From NCBI RefSeq assembly GCF_003336755.1, contig NZ_QMDI01000005.1:248001-312000 (forward strand): 64,000 nt of DNA. Direction: 5' to 3'. Each line of letters begins with the position of its first letter. Position 1 is the stretch's first letter. The DNA comes from Elioraea thermophila (ex Habib et al. 2022) (GTDB taxonomy: Bacteria > Pseudomonadota > Alphaproteobacteria > Acetobacterales > Acetobacteraceae). The notes beneath the pieces were generated by a model. It saw nothing but the letters and a program-made list of their open reading frames with translations. It made no database searches and was not told the DNA's origin. The position numbers were made by a program, and so were the translations under genes. This document shows positions 1 to 10,600 of this stretch, one piece after another.

Positions 1-258
1 TTCGACCTGCACGTCGAGCGGCATCATCAGGTCGGCCTCGAGCGCCTCGGCGAGGGGGCGGACGAACCGCTCGGCCTTCTCGTTCAGCCAAGTGACGGCG
101 AGGTCGGCACCGAAGGCCCGCAGCTTCGCGGCACAGCCGTAGGCGATGGAGTGCTCGTTGGCGATGCCGACGACGAGGCCGCGCTTGCCCTTCAGCATCT
201 CGCCCAGGCGGATGTTCGGGTCCCAGACCTTGGGCAGGGGGTCGATCGCGGTCGTCAT
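1..258 (-). CDS. fabI: Enoyl-[acyl-carrier-protein] reductase (NADH), N-terminal part
   Basis: The first 86 residues are present; the rest lies beyond the left window edge. The protein would reduce trans-2-enoyl-ACP in type II fatty acid synthesis. After a short N-terminal leader comes GKRGLVVGIANEHSIA, the glycine-rich NAD-binding start of the FabI class of short-chain dehydrogenases, followed by GCAAKLRAFGADLAVTW. The ATG at 258 has a good ribosome site (GGAGGT, 265-270 on the minus strand). cysK lies 94 bases upstream on the same strand, but nothing suggests a functional link. The catalytic Tyr/Lys pair is outside the window. Confidence 0.9.
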   Translation of the reverse strand, partial: MTTAIDPLPKVWDPNIRLGEMLKGKRGLVVGIANEHSIAYGCAAKLRAFGADLAVTWLNEKAERFVRPLAEALEADLMMPLDVQVE

Positions 259-352
259 CCGCACACCTCCACGGTGATGTCGGGGTCGACTGTGCCGGCC
301 CGGTGCGGGCGGCGTCCATCGCAACGCCGCGACAGTGTGGGCCGCGAGACCG

Positions 353-1303
<951 letters not shown>

Positions 1304-1343
1304 GAGGCTGGAATATCACGCTCTCAATGCGTAGTTTAGGGGC
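1304..1343. promoter_or_regulatory. cysK / Rrf2-regulator divergent control region
   Basis: The 40 bases between two divergent start codons are AT-richer than their surroundings (around GGAATATCACGCTC and GCGTAGTTTAGG). Both promoters must lie here or inside the flanking genes, so the Rrf2 protein is well placed to control itself and cysK. AGGGGC just before 1344 serves as ribosome site for the regulator. No convincing operator palindrome is visible. Confidence 0.4.
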
Positions 1344-1829
1344 ATGGCCGATCCTTCGACGTCCGACTTGCCGCAAGCCAGCCTGCCCGAGCTCTCCCTT
1401 TCCGCCGACGGCCGCGTGGCGCTCGCCCTCGCCGTCGTGGTGGATGTGGCGCTGAACGGGGTGGCGGGGCCGGTCGGGGCGGCGGCGATCGCCGATCGGC
1501 TCGGGCAGAGCCCGCGCGGTATCGAGCCCCTGCTACAGACCCTGTCGCGCGCGGGCATCCTCGCCTCGGCCCGCGGCCGCGGCGGCGGTTATCGCCTCGC
1601 ACGGGCGAGGCGCGAGATCACCGCGGGCGAGGTGGCGCGCGCGGTGCAGACGGAGGCTGCCGCTGGGGCGCCCGCGCTGATCGCGGCGGTGGTCACGCCC
1701 GCTCTTGCCGAGGCGGCGGAGGCGGCCCTCGGCCGGCTCGACGGCATCACGGTGGAGGCGCTGTGCCGGCGTGCCGTGGCGGCCGGGCTGGCACCCGAGC
1801 CGCCGGCGGCGCTGACCTGGACGATCTGA
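1344..1829 (+). CDS. Rrf2-family transcriptional regulator (CymR/IscR-like)
   Basis: This 161-residue protein has the Rrf2 winged helix: a first helix LALAVVVDVALNG, a recognition segment AAIADRLGQSPRGIEPLLQTLSRAGIL, then the wing GRGGGYRLARA. The LARARREITAGEVARAV stretch is typical of the family. Only one cysteine is seen (ALCRRAV, C-terminal), so it lacks the three-Cys Fe-S set of IscR. That and its position next to cysK suggest a CymR-type sensor of cysteine supply rather than an iron-sulfur regulator. The target set is inferred from position alone. Confidence 0.8.
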   Translation: MADPSTSDLPQASLPELSLSADGRVALALAVVVDVALNGVAGPVGAAAIADRLGQSPRGIEPLLQTLSRAGILASARGRGGGYRLARARREITAGEVARAVQTEAAAGAPALIAAVVTPALAEAAEAALGRLDGITVEALCRRAVAAGLAPEPPAALTWTI

Positions 1830-1930
1830 CGGGCGGCGGAGCGGCGAGCAAAACTACGTCGGAAAATCGTATTGATTTTTGAAGGGCCGCGTGTTGAAGT
1901 TCTCCCGTGATCAACGCGGAGGCCCTCGCC

Positions 1931-3127
1931 GTGACCGCCCTTCAACCCGCCCTCCCCGCCGCCGCACCGCACCCCACCCCTGCCACCGCGAGCCGAGCTT
2001 GGCCACGCGCCGCCCTCGGCACCGCCGGCGTGCTCCTGCTCGCCCTCGGTGCCACTTGGCTCAACGCCCTGCACGGCTGGCGCATCGCCGCGCTGTGGCT
2101 GGTGGGGGCAGGGCTCGGTTTCGCGCTGCATCGCGCGGCCTTCACCTTCGCGGGCGGCTTTCGCGCCCTCCTCGTCGAGCGGCGGACGCGCGCGATGCGG
2201 GCCCAGCTGCTGCTGCTCGGCCTCGGTGCGGTGCTGTTCCTGCCCACCTTCGCGCTCGCCCCCGGCTGGGGTCTTCAGGTAGGGGGCATCATCGCACCGG
2301 CCGGCGTCGCCACCGTGGTCGGCGCGTTCCTGTTCGGCATCGGCATGCACTGGGCGGGGGCGTGCGTGTCGGGCACGCTGTTCTGCGCCGGGGCGGGCAG
2401 CCCTCCGGCTTGGCTCACCATCCCCTTCGCCGTGGTCGGTGCGACTCTCGCCGCCGCCACCGGCGCCTACTGGTCGGGCTTGCCGGCGCTGCCCACCGTC
2501 AGCCTGCAGGGGTTGTTCGGCACCATGCCCGCGCTCGGCCTGATCCTCGGAGCGCTTGCGACGGCCTGGGGCGTCCTGGTCCTGCTCGAACGCCGCCGCA
2601 CCGGCGCGGTGGAGCCGCTGTTCGCCGTGCGCGAGGGCCTTGCGCCGCTCGCCTGGGGCGCTGCGGCCCTCGCCCTGCTCAATCTCGCCACCCTGCTGCT
2701 CGCCGGCCGGCCGTGGGGCATCGTCGCCGCCTTCCCGCTCTGGGGCAGCCGGCTGATCGGCGATCTCGGCCTCGATGATCCGCTGTTCTGGGCATGGTGG
2801 GCGGAGCAGGGGCGGGGGGCCCGTCTGCTCGCGCCGCTGACGGCGGACCGGTTCGGGGTGATGGCGGTGGCCGTGGTGATCGGCGCGGGGCTGTCGGCCG
2901 CGCTGACGGGGCGAATGCTGCTGGGCCGCCGGCTCACCCTGCGCGCCGCGGCCGGGGCGGCCTTCGGCGGCACGCTGCTCGGCTTCGGCGCCATCCTCGC
3001 CGGGGGCTGCAACATCTCGGCCTACGTGTCGGGCATCGCCTCGGGCAGCCTGCACGGCTGGGCGTGGATCGCGGCCGCCCTCGCCGGCTACGCCAGCGCT
3101 CTCGGCCTAGCCCGACGCCTCGGCTGA
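1931..3127 (+). CDS. YeeE/YedE-family sulfur-compound transporter
   Basis: This polytopic membrane protein (about 398 residues, some ten hydrophobic segments) belongs to the YeeE/YedE family, whose characterised members take up thiosulfate or related sulfur compounds. The two hallmark cysteine motifs are present: GACVSGTLF in the first half and GGCNISAYVSG near the C-terminus. I prefer the GTG at 1931 because GGAGG lies at 1917-1921; an in-frame GTG at 1907 has no such site. The AT-rich stretch 1850-1880 upstream may carry a promoter. The gene follows the Rrf2 regulator and is near cysK, which fits sulfur import for cysteine synthesis. Its 3' end overlaps the convergent ATPase gene by 21 bases. 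Confidence 0.85.
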   Translation: MTALQPALPAAAPHPTPATASRAWPRAALGTAGVLLLALGATWLNALHGWRIAALWLVGAGLGFALHRAAFTFAGGFRALLVERRTRAMRAQLLLLGLGAVLFLPTFALAPGWGLQVGGIIAPAGVATVVGAFLFGIGMHWAGACVSGTLFCAGAGSPPAWLTIPFAVVGATLAAATGAYWSGLPALPTVSLQGLFGTMPALGLILGALATAWGVLVLLERRRTGAVEPLFAVREGLAPLAWGAAALALLNLATLLLAGRPWGIVAAFPLWGSRLIGDLGLDDPLFWAWWAEQGRGARLLAPLTADRFGVMAVAVVIGAGLSAALTGRMLLGRRLTLRAAAGAAFGGTLLGFGAILAGGCNISAYVSGIASGSLHGWAWIAAALAGYASALGLARRLG

Positions 3128-5458
3128 GGGGTCGGCGGAGAGGTCGGCGAGCGCCTCCTCCTCCGCCGCAAGGTGGAGGCTGAGCAAGGCCTCCAGCGCG
3201 TGCAGGGTGCGGCGGAGTTCGGGCGCCGCCGCCTCCCACGCATCTTGCCGCTCGGCGAGGTCGAGCAGGGCCGAGAGGCGTCGGGTGAGCGCTTCGATCT
3301 CGCCGTGCATGCGGATCAGGCTGCCCAGAGGGTCACGCCCGCCCAAGCGGCGCGCCGCCTCCGGATAGAGACGAGCCTCTTCCGCCGCCTGGTGCGGCAG
3401 CACCGCCTCGCGCAGTTCGCGTTCGGCCGAAGCGACGAGGGGGCGCGAACCCGGCCCGTCTCCCACCGCCTCCGCCGCCTCGCGCAGCCGGCCGGCGAGG
3501 CGACGGAAGGCGGCGTGCTCGGCCACCCGTTCGGCAAGCCCCGCGCCATCGGAGAGCGGTTCCGTCACCCCCTCCTCGCGTCCCGGCCGCAGGGCGGTGA
3601 GCGCGTAGAGGATGGCGGCGACGTCGATCCCTTCCTGCACCAGAGCCCCGGCCAGCGGGGGAAGGAAGCCGAAGGCGGCCACCGCCATCGCAACCGCCGA
3701 CAGCCCCATGCCGAGCGCGATCGCCTCCAGCGCGATGCGGCGGGACCGGCGCGCGATCGCCACCGCCTCGGCCACCCGGTCCACCCGATCCACCAGCAGC
3801 ACCACATCCGCCGCCTCGGCCGCCGCCGCCGTGCCGTGCGCGCCGAGCGCGATGCCGAGATCCGCCGCCGCCAAAGCGGGGGCGTCGTTCACCCCGTCGC
3901 CGACCATGGCGACCGGCCCCACCGCCCGCTCGGCCCGCAGCGCCGCAATCTTGCCCTCGGGCGAAAGTCCGGCATGGACGGCATCGAGCCTGAGCACGAG
4001 CCCGATCGGCTCCGCCGCCTCGGCGCGGTCCCCAGTCACCAGGGCAAGGCGCGCGATGCCGAGCTCCCGCAGCCGTCGCACCGTGCGCCGCGCCTCGGGG
4101 CGAAGACGGTCGGCCAGCACGAAGGCGGCGACCGCGCGGCCCTCCACCGCCAGCCAGGCGATGCTGCCGGCGACGACGAGGGCGGCGGCCAACGCGACGC
4201 GGCCCTCGACCCGCACCCCGTGCGCGGCGAGGAACCCCTCGGAGCCGAGGAGGCACGGCTTGCCTTCGACCCGCCCGGCGATGCCGCCGCCGGCGCTCTC
4301 CGCCACGCCTTCGGGCACGGCGAGTGCCACTCCCTCCTCGCGCGCGGCGGCGAGCAGGGCGGCGGAGACCGGGTGGGTCGAGGCTTGCGCCAGCGAGGCG
4401 GCGAGCCGCAGCGCCTCCTCGCGCGCGAGCGGGGGTTCGGTCTCGATCGCGGCGAGCCGCGGCCGGCCGGGGGTCAAGGTGCCGGTCTTGTCGAACAGCA
4501 CGACCCGGATCCCCGCCAGTCGCTCGATCACCCCCGCCCCCTTGACCACGATTCCGCGCGACGCCGCCCGCCCGACGCCGGACACCAGGGCGACGGGGGC
4601 GGCGAGGATCAGCGGACAGGGGGTGGCGACGACGAGCACCGCAAGCGCCCGCCCCGGGTCGCCGGCGAGAAGCCAGGCCGCCCCCGCCACCACGGCGGTG
4701 ACGACGAGGAACAGCACCGCGAAGCGATCGGCCAGCCGGGTGAGCGGGGCGCGGGCGGAGGCGGCCGCCTCGGCGAGCCGCACCACCGCGGCGTAGGTCG
4801 AGGCCTCGGCGGTCGCCTCGGCCCGCAGGCGGAAGGGGGGCCCGGCGTTCACCGTGCCGGAGGGAACGCGTTCGCCCGCCCGAACGCTGCGCGGCAGGGG
4901 CTCGCCGGTCAGCGCGCTCTCGTCCACCGAGCAGGGCTCGAGCGCGGTGCCGTCCGCCGCCACGGTTTCGCCTGTGCGCACCAGCAGCACGTCGCCCGGG
5001 CGGATGGCGGAGGCGGCGATCTCCTCCACCGCCTCGCCCGCCAGCCGCGCCGCCCGTCGCGGCGTACGCTCGGCGAGGGCGGTGAGCGACCGACGCGCCT
5101 TGCCCTGCGCCCAGTCCTCCAACGCTTCGCCGCCCGCCACCATCAGCGCGATCACCGCCGCCGCGGCCGCTTCGTCGAGCACGAGGGCGAACACGATGGC
5201 GGCGAGCGCGATCGCATCGACGCCGACCCGCCCGCCGAGAACGGCGCGCAGGCTCTGCGCGGCGACATGCAGCGCGACGGGGGCGGCGGCGGCCGACCAG
5301 AGGAGCCGCGCGAGGCCAGGCACCTCGGCGACCGCCGCCGCCGTGCCGGCGGCCAGCCCCGCCAGCACCCAGCCCAGCAGCACGCTCCGCCCGTGATCCT
5401 CCGCCCAGGCGGTGAGCCGCGCGGCGAGCCCCGCGCCCGCGGCACGCTCCGTTCCCAT
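3107..5458 (-). CDS. P1B-5-type metal ATPase with C-terminal hemerythrin domain (Nia-like)
   Basis: This 783-residue P-type ATPase probably exports Fe2+ and/or Ni2+ across the inner membrane. From the ATG at 5458: actuator motif LTGEP (about 184), ion-pathway TPCPL (279-283), phosphorylation DKTGT with Asp323, hinge GDGVNDAP, and QEGID in a late membrane helix. The last ~130 residues form a hemerythrin-like HHE domain (LPHQAAEEARLYP, MHGEIEAL, LHLAAEEEAL). TPC plus QEGxD plus a C-terminal hemerythrin domain defines the P1B-5 subgroup, whose known member is Sinorhizobium Nia. The N-terminus has no CxxC metal-binding domain. A second ATG at 5470 is possible. Confidence 0.88.
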   Translation of the reverse strand: MGTERAAGAGLAARLTAWAEDHGRSVLLGWVLAGLAAGTAAAVAEVPGLARLLWSAAAAPVALHVAAQSLRAVLGGRVGVDAIALAAIVFALVLDEAAAAAVIALMVAGGEALEDWAQGKARRSLTALAERTPRRAARLAGEAVEEIAASAIRPGDVLLVRTGETVAADGTALEPCSVDESALTGEPLPRSVRAGERVPSGTVNAGPPFRLRAEATAEASTYAAVVRLAEAAASARAPLTRLADRFAVLFLVVTAVVAGAAWLLAGDPGRALAVLVVATPCPLILAAPVALVSGVGRAASRGIVVKGAGVIERLAGIRVVLFDKTGTLTPGRPRLAAIETEPPLAREEALRLAASLAQASTHPVSAALLAAAREEGVALAVPEGVAESAGGGIAGRVEGKPCLLGSEGFLAAHGVRVEGRVALAAALVVAGSIAWLAVEGRAVAAFVLADRLRPEARRTVRRLRELGIARLALVTGDRAEAAEPIGLVLRLDAVHAGLSPEGKIAALRAERAVGPVAMVGDGVNDAPALAAADLGIALGAHGTAAAAEAADVVLLVDRVDRVAEAVAIARRSRRIALEAIALGMGLSAVAMAVAAFGFLPPLAGALVQEGIDVAAILYALTALRPGREEGVTEPLSDGAGLAERVAEHAAFRRLAGRLREAAEAVGDGPGSRPLVASAERELREAVLPHQAAEEARLYPEAARRLGGRDPLGSLIRMHGEIEALTRRLSALLDLAERQDAWEAAAPELRRTLHALEALLSLHLAAEEEALADLSADPSAEASG

Positions 5459-5546
5459 GCGCGGCACCATGGCCGGCCGCGCCCCGGCCCGCCTTGACCC
5501 GGCGCAAGCGCTGTGGCCGCCTGCCGCGGCCAACGGGGAGAACGGG

Positions 5547-7115
5547 ATGGACGGCGGGATCACCACGATGACCGGCGCCGAGGCGCTGGTGCGCACCCTG
5601 GTCGCCTGCGGGATGGAGGCCTGTTTCGCCAACCCGGGCACCTCGGAGATGCACTTCGTCTCCGCCCTGGATCGGGTCGGGGGCTTGCGCTGCGTGCTCG
5701 GGCTCGCCGAGGGCGTGGTCAGCGGGGCGGCGGATGGCTATGCGCGCATGGCGGGCAAACCGGCGGCGATCTTGCTGCACTGCGGGCCGGGGCTGGCCAA
5801 TGCGCTGTCCAACCTGCACAACGCCCGCCGCGCACGCTCGCCCGTCGTCGCCATCGTCGGCGACCACGCGACCCACCATCGGGCGTGGGACGCGCCGCTG
5901 ACGGCCGACGTGGAGGGCACAGCCAGGCCGTACTCCGACTGGGTGCGCACCGCGCAGTCGGCGCGCACGGTGGCGGCGGACGGGGCGGCGGCGGTGCAGG
6001 CCGCGCGCACCCCGCCCGGGCAGATCGCCACCCTCATCCTGCCCGCCGACACGGCGTGGACCGAGGCCCCAGGCCCGGCGGAACCGCTGCCCATCCCGTC
6101 GGCGCTCCCGCCCGCGCCGGCGCAGGTGGAGACCGCCGCCCGCATCCTTCGCCGCGGCGGGGCGGAGGTGCTGCTGCTGCTCGGCGGTGCGGCGCTGTCG
6201 GAAGCCGGGCAACGCGATGCCTTCCGCATCGCCGCCGCCACCGGGGCGGGCGTGCTCGCCCAGATGTCGAACGCGCGCATCCCGCGCGGGCGCGGGCGCT
6301 TCCCGATCGAGCGCGTGCCCTATCCGGTCGATCTCGCGCTCGAGCGGCTGTCCCGCTTCCGTGCCTCGATCCTGGTCGGCGCGAAGCACCCCGTGGCCTT
6401 CTTCGCCTATCCGGGCAAACCGTCCTCGCTGTTGCCGGAAGGCTGCGCGGTGCATGTGCTCGCCCGGCCCGACCAGGACGCCGTGGCGGCCCTCGCCGCG
6501 CTCGCCGACGAGGTGGCGACGGGGGTCCCTCCGCCAGCCGCCAACGACGGCAGGCCCGCCGACCCGCCGCGCGGCGCGGTCACCTCCGAGGGGATCGCCG
6601 CCGTACTGGCCGCCCTTCTGCCGGAAGGCGCGATCGTGGTCGACGAGGGGGTGACGACGGGGCGCGGCTTCTTCCCCGCCACCCACGCGGCCGCCCCGCA
6701 CGATTGGCTGCAGCTGACGGGAGGGTCGATCGGCGAAGGGATCCCGCTCGCCCTCGGCGCCGCCATCGCCTGTCCGGGGCGGCGTGTGGTCGGGCTGCAG
6801 GCGGACGGCTCTGCCCTCTACACCGTGCAGGGGCTGTGGAGCCTCGCTCGCGAGCGCGCCGATGCGACCATCATCATCTTCGCCAATCGCCGCTACGCGA
6901 TCCTGCGCCACGAACTGGCGAACGTGGGGGCGAACCCGGGCCGCACAGCGCTCGACCTGCTCGACCTCGGAAACCCCGACCTCGACTGGGTGCGGATCGC
7001 CCAGGGCTTCGGCGTGGAGGCAGCCGCGGCGGCCGATCTCGCCACGCTCGCCGACCTGTTGCGCGCGTCCTTCGCGCGGCGCGGGCCCTTCCTGATCGAG
7101 CTCGCCGTGCCCTGA
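5547..7115 (+). CDS. ThDP-dependent enzyme, acetolactate synthase / benzoylformate decarboxylase-like
   Basis: This 522-residue thiamine-diphosphate enzyme has an N-terminal PYR domain with the cofactor-activating glutamate in GLAEGVVSGAADGYARM, a central domain, and a C-terminal PP domain with ADGSALYTVQGLWSLARE and FANRRYAILRHELANVG. The expected GDGS is ADGS here and the NN metal site reads AN. The ATG at 5547 has GGGGAG upstream. Family members decarboxylate 2-oxoacids or make acetolactate; there is no regulatory subunit gene nearby, so an anabolic ilvB role is unlikely. The substrate cannot be told from the sequence. It is divergent from the metal ATPase. Confidence 0.75.
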   Translation: MDGGITTMTGAEALVRTLVACGMEACFANPGTSEMHFVSALDRVGGLRCVLGLAEGVVSGAADGYARMAGKPAAILLHCGPGLANALSNLHNARRARSPVVAIVGDHATHHRAWDAPLTADVEGTARPYSDWVRTAQSARTVAADGAAAVQAARTPPGQIATLILPADTAWTEAPGPAEPLPIPSALPPAPAQVETAARILRRGGAEVLLLLGGAALSEAGQRDAFRIAAATGAGVLAQMSNARIPRGRGRFPIERVPYPVDLALERLSRFRASILVGAKHPVAFFAYPGKPSSLLPEGCAVHVLARPDQDAVAALAALADEVATGVPPPAANDGRPADPPRGAVTSEGIAAVLAALLPEGAIVVDEGVTTGRGFFPATHAAAPHDWLQLTGGSIGEGIPLALGAAIACPGRRVVGLQADGSALYTVQGLWSLARERADATIIIFANRRYAILRHELANVGANPGRTALDLLDLGNPDLDWVRIAQGFGVEAAAAADLATLADLLRASFARRGPFLIELAVP

Positions 7116-7227
7116 GCCCTGCGCGCGGTTGTCCCGCGTCACGTCCCTGCGCGCGAAACGGGAAATCCTTTGTCGGGCGGACGAAAATACGGGAAGATTA
7201 ACGAGTGTGGTGTACGAGCCGCCCGCC

Positions 7228-7662
7228 ATGACGAACCGAGAGACGCCTTCCCGTGCGACGGGGCATGCCGCTGCGGGCCGAGACCTTCTCCTGTTGGAGG
7301 ACAATCCGGCGCTCGCCCGGGTGGTGGCGAGCGTGGCACAGGCCGAAGGTTGGCAGGTGCATGCCTGCGTCGACGCCGAGCAGGCGGTCGAGACGCTCGG
7401 CCAACTGCGGCCGATGGCGGCGATCGTCGACTGCATGCTGGCGGAAGGTTCGGGTTTGGACGTGCTCGGGCGTCTCGCCTCGGCGGGGCGGGAAATCCCG
7501 GTTCTCATCGTCTCCGGCTATGGAGACACGTTGCTTCGGCTCGCCGAACAGACCGCGGAACGGTGCGGTCTGACGCGCGTCGCGACCCAGTCGAAGCCGT
7601 TCTCGGCGGCGGCGCTGCGCGGCTTCCTGCAGCAGGCGGCCTCGGAGACCGGCGGGTCGTGA
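7228..7662 (+). CDS. Single-domain response regulator
   Basis: This 144-residue protein is a CheY-like receiver without an output domain. Acidic pocket LLEDN, phosphoacceptor Asp68 (AIVDCML), Ser96 (IVSGYGD) and Lys123 (QSKPFS) are all in place. It ends 15 bases before the large PAS hybrid kinase, whose own receiver has the same build, so the two probably share a phosphorelay. The start at 7228 lacks a clear ribosome site; an in-frame ORF runs back to 7129, but its extra residues look non-conserved. Confidence 0.8.
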   Translation: MTNRETPSRATGHAAAGRDLLLLEDNPALARVVASVAQAEGWQVHACVDAEQAVETLGQLRPMAAIVDCMLAEGSGLDVLGRLASAGREIPVLIVSGYGDTLLRLAEQTAERCGLTRVATQSKPFSAAALRGFLQQAASETGGS

Positions 7663-7677
7663 GCGGGTCGTGAACGG

Positions 7678-10600
7678 ATGACCCTGCGCCCGGCGCGTCG
7701 CCTCGCCGTCCTGCTTCCTTGGGCGGCGGCGGCGCTCGGTGGTGCCATCGTCGCCGCCGTCGCCGTGGCCCTACTGCTGGAGCTGCGCGCCGCCCTGCAC
7801 CGGACACAGGCCGAAGTCTCCGCCCTGGCGGAAAGCGCGGCGGAAGCGGTGTCCCGACGCCTGGAGGCCCTCGAGTACGGGCTCTCCGCCATCGCCGGGG
7901 CGGTCAGGCCGGAGCGGCTCGACGATCCGGAGCATCGCGAGCACCTCCATCGCCTGGCACGGCGGACGCTCGCGGTCAGCGACGGTGCCCTCGTCTTCTC
8001 GGTGTTCGATGCCGTCGGCACCCTGGTCGCCACCTCGCGCGTGCCGCCGGAGCGGATGGAACACGTCTCTTTCGCCGACAGCCCGGCCTTCCTGACGGTT
8101 GTGCGCGACTGGCGTCCGTCGCTCAGCGTCAGCGAGCGCTATACCGGGCGGCTGGGGCTGGCGGCCGGCCGGCCCGTGATCGCCGTCGGTCTGCCGGTCC
8201 TCGATCCGAACGGCGCCATCGGCGCCGTCGTCTCCGCGATCTTGCCGGCGGAGGGCCCGGGCTCCCTCCTGCCGGAGTTCACCGTTCCCGAGGGGGTGTC
8301 GGTGCTGCTGGTCCTGACGGACGGCACGCCCATCGGTCGCCTGCCAGTGTGGACGGAGAGGTCGTCTCCCGTCGCGAGGATCGATGCCGCACCCGACGAC
8401 CTCGTCGCCGCCCGCGCTGTCCGCGGCGGCACCTCGGCCGTCGTCGTCCTCCGCTCGCACGGCGGCGTCCTGCGGGATTGGGCACGGTTGGCGGTGCCGG
8501 TCGGAGCGGCTGCCCTCTTCTTCGCCGTCGCCCTTGTCGTCCTCGCGCAGCGCCTTGCGCGAACCCTGGCCAAGCTCGATCGCGCGGCGGGAGAGCTCGC
8601 GGCACGGGAAGCCGAGATGCGGCGCGTGGCCGACAGTCTCGGCATCGGCCTTTGGGTCAGGCGAAGCCCGCAGTCACGCACGGAATATTTCGGCGACTTC
8701 GTCGAACGCCTGACCGGCAAGCCGCGCACGCTCCTCGAATCGCGACCGAACATCTGGCGCCACGAGGTCGTGGTGCCGGAGGATCGGGACGAGCTGAAAC
8801 GCTCGTACCGCTCGGCCGACCTTACGCGCGGCTGGCAGATGACCTACCGCATCTTCGGCGCCGACGGCACGGTGCGCTGGGTCGAGGACAAGGCGATCCA
8901 GCTCCCCGGCCCCGACGGCAGGCCGGGGCCCGTCTATGGTGCGGTGACGGACATCACCGAAATCCGCGAAGCGCGTGAAACGATCGCCCGCCAGTCGCGG
9001 CAGCTCGAGGACGCGAAACGGCTCGCCGGCCTCTGCTTCTGGCGCCTGAAGCCCGGCGGCGACCGCTACGAGTGGGACGAGCAGTCCTATCGGCAGTTCG
9101 GCGTCGACCCCGCGACCTTCGTCCCCACCACGGCGGCGACGTGGTCGCTGGTCGAGGACGCCGACCGCCCCCGTCTGCTCGCCACCTTGGCCCGGGTGGC
9201 GGAGACGGGGGAAACCGAGAGCGTGGTGTTCCGCTTCCGCAGGGTCTCGGACGGAGCGCTCCGCGTCCGCTGGTCGCTGATCTCCGCCGAACGCGACGAG
9301 ACGGGGCGCGTGGTCTATCTCAACGGCGTCAGCCAGGACATCACCGACCGCGAGGCACTGCACGAGGCGCTGATCCGGCGCGACCTGCAGATCGCGGAGG
9401 CCGGGCGCTTGGCGGGCCTCGGCTTCTGGCGCCGCCCCCTCGACGGCTCAGGCCGGCTCGAGTGGTCGCCCGAGATGTTTCGCCACGTCGGCGAGACGCC
9501 GGAGACCTTCACCCCGACCCTCGACGCGCTTCGCGACCGTGTGGTTCCGGCTGACCGGCAGGCTCTGGAACGGCTGCCTGAACGGGTGCTCGAAACGGGG
9601 GCTCCCGGCCAGATCACATACCGGGTCGTCGACCGCCAGGGGCGGGTGCGCCACCTCTGGGTCTCGATGGCGGTCGAGCGCGACGGCGACGGACAACCGA
9701 TCGCGCTCTACGGGGTTGCGCTCGACATCTCGGACGAGATCGAGGCGGAACGGCGCCTCGCGCGGCAGGAGAAGCAGATCGCCGAGGTCGGCCGAGTGGC
9801 CGGTATCGGCTTCTACTCGCGGGCGCTCGACGGCTCGCGTTTCGAGACCACGGCCGTGTTCCGCCGCCAGCACGGCTTCCCGGAGGACTACGCACCGAGC
9901 TTCGCGGAGGCGCGCAGCCGCGTCCATCCCGACGACCTGTCCGCGCTGCAGGCGCTCACCGCCCGGCTCGAGGCCGGCGAGGAGACGGCCTCGCTCACCT
10001 TCCGCCTCGTCCTGCCCGGGGGCAACGTGCGCCGCATCCGGCTGCACGCGAGCCTGGAGCGCGACGAGACCGGCGCCGCCGTCGCGATCAACGGGTTGAC
10101 GCAGGACGTCACCGAAGAGGTCGAGGCGCGCGAGCGGCTCGAGCGGCAGCAGGGCTTCCTGGAAGCGGCGCGCAAGGCCGGCCGCATCGGCTTCTACCGC
10201 CGCAACCTCGACACCGACCTCTACGAGTGGACGCCGGACATCTATGAGGACTACGGGGTCGACCCCACGACGTTCGTACCGACACGTGACAAGGTTTTTG
10301 CATTCATCCACCCCGACGACCGCGCCGAGGCGGAGGCCGCGCGACAGCGGCTGATGGCCATCGGGGAAAGCGGAACGTTGCGATTCAGGATCATCCGACC
10401 GGACGGAACCGTGCGCTGGCGCGAGGCCGTCGCCAAGCTGCAACGCGACGAGACCGGCCGGCCGGTCGCAGTGGTCGGCGTGACCCGCGACATCACCGAG
10501 GAGGTCGAGGCGAGGGCCCAGCTCGTCGAACAGGCGGAGCGGCTGCGCAAAGTGGAGCGTGTCGCCAAGGTCGGCTTCTACCGCCGCGCCCTCGACGGCT

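Noticed and set aside
3173-7508. Very long open frames antisense or out of frame to the metal ATPase and the ThDP enzyme (for example 3173-5497 plus and 3333-7508 minus)
   Set aside because: Their products are Arg/Gly/Ala/Pro-rich low-complexity sequence, as expected from shadow frames in DNA above 70% GC, and the overlapping genes have full family motifs.
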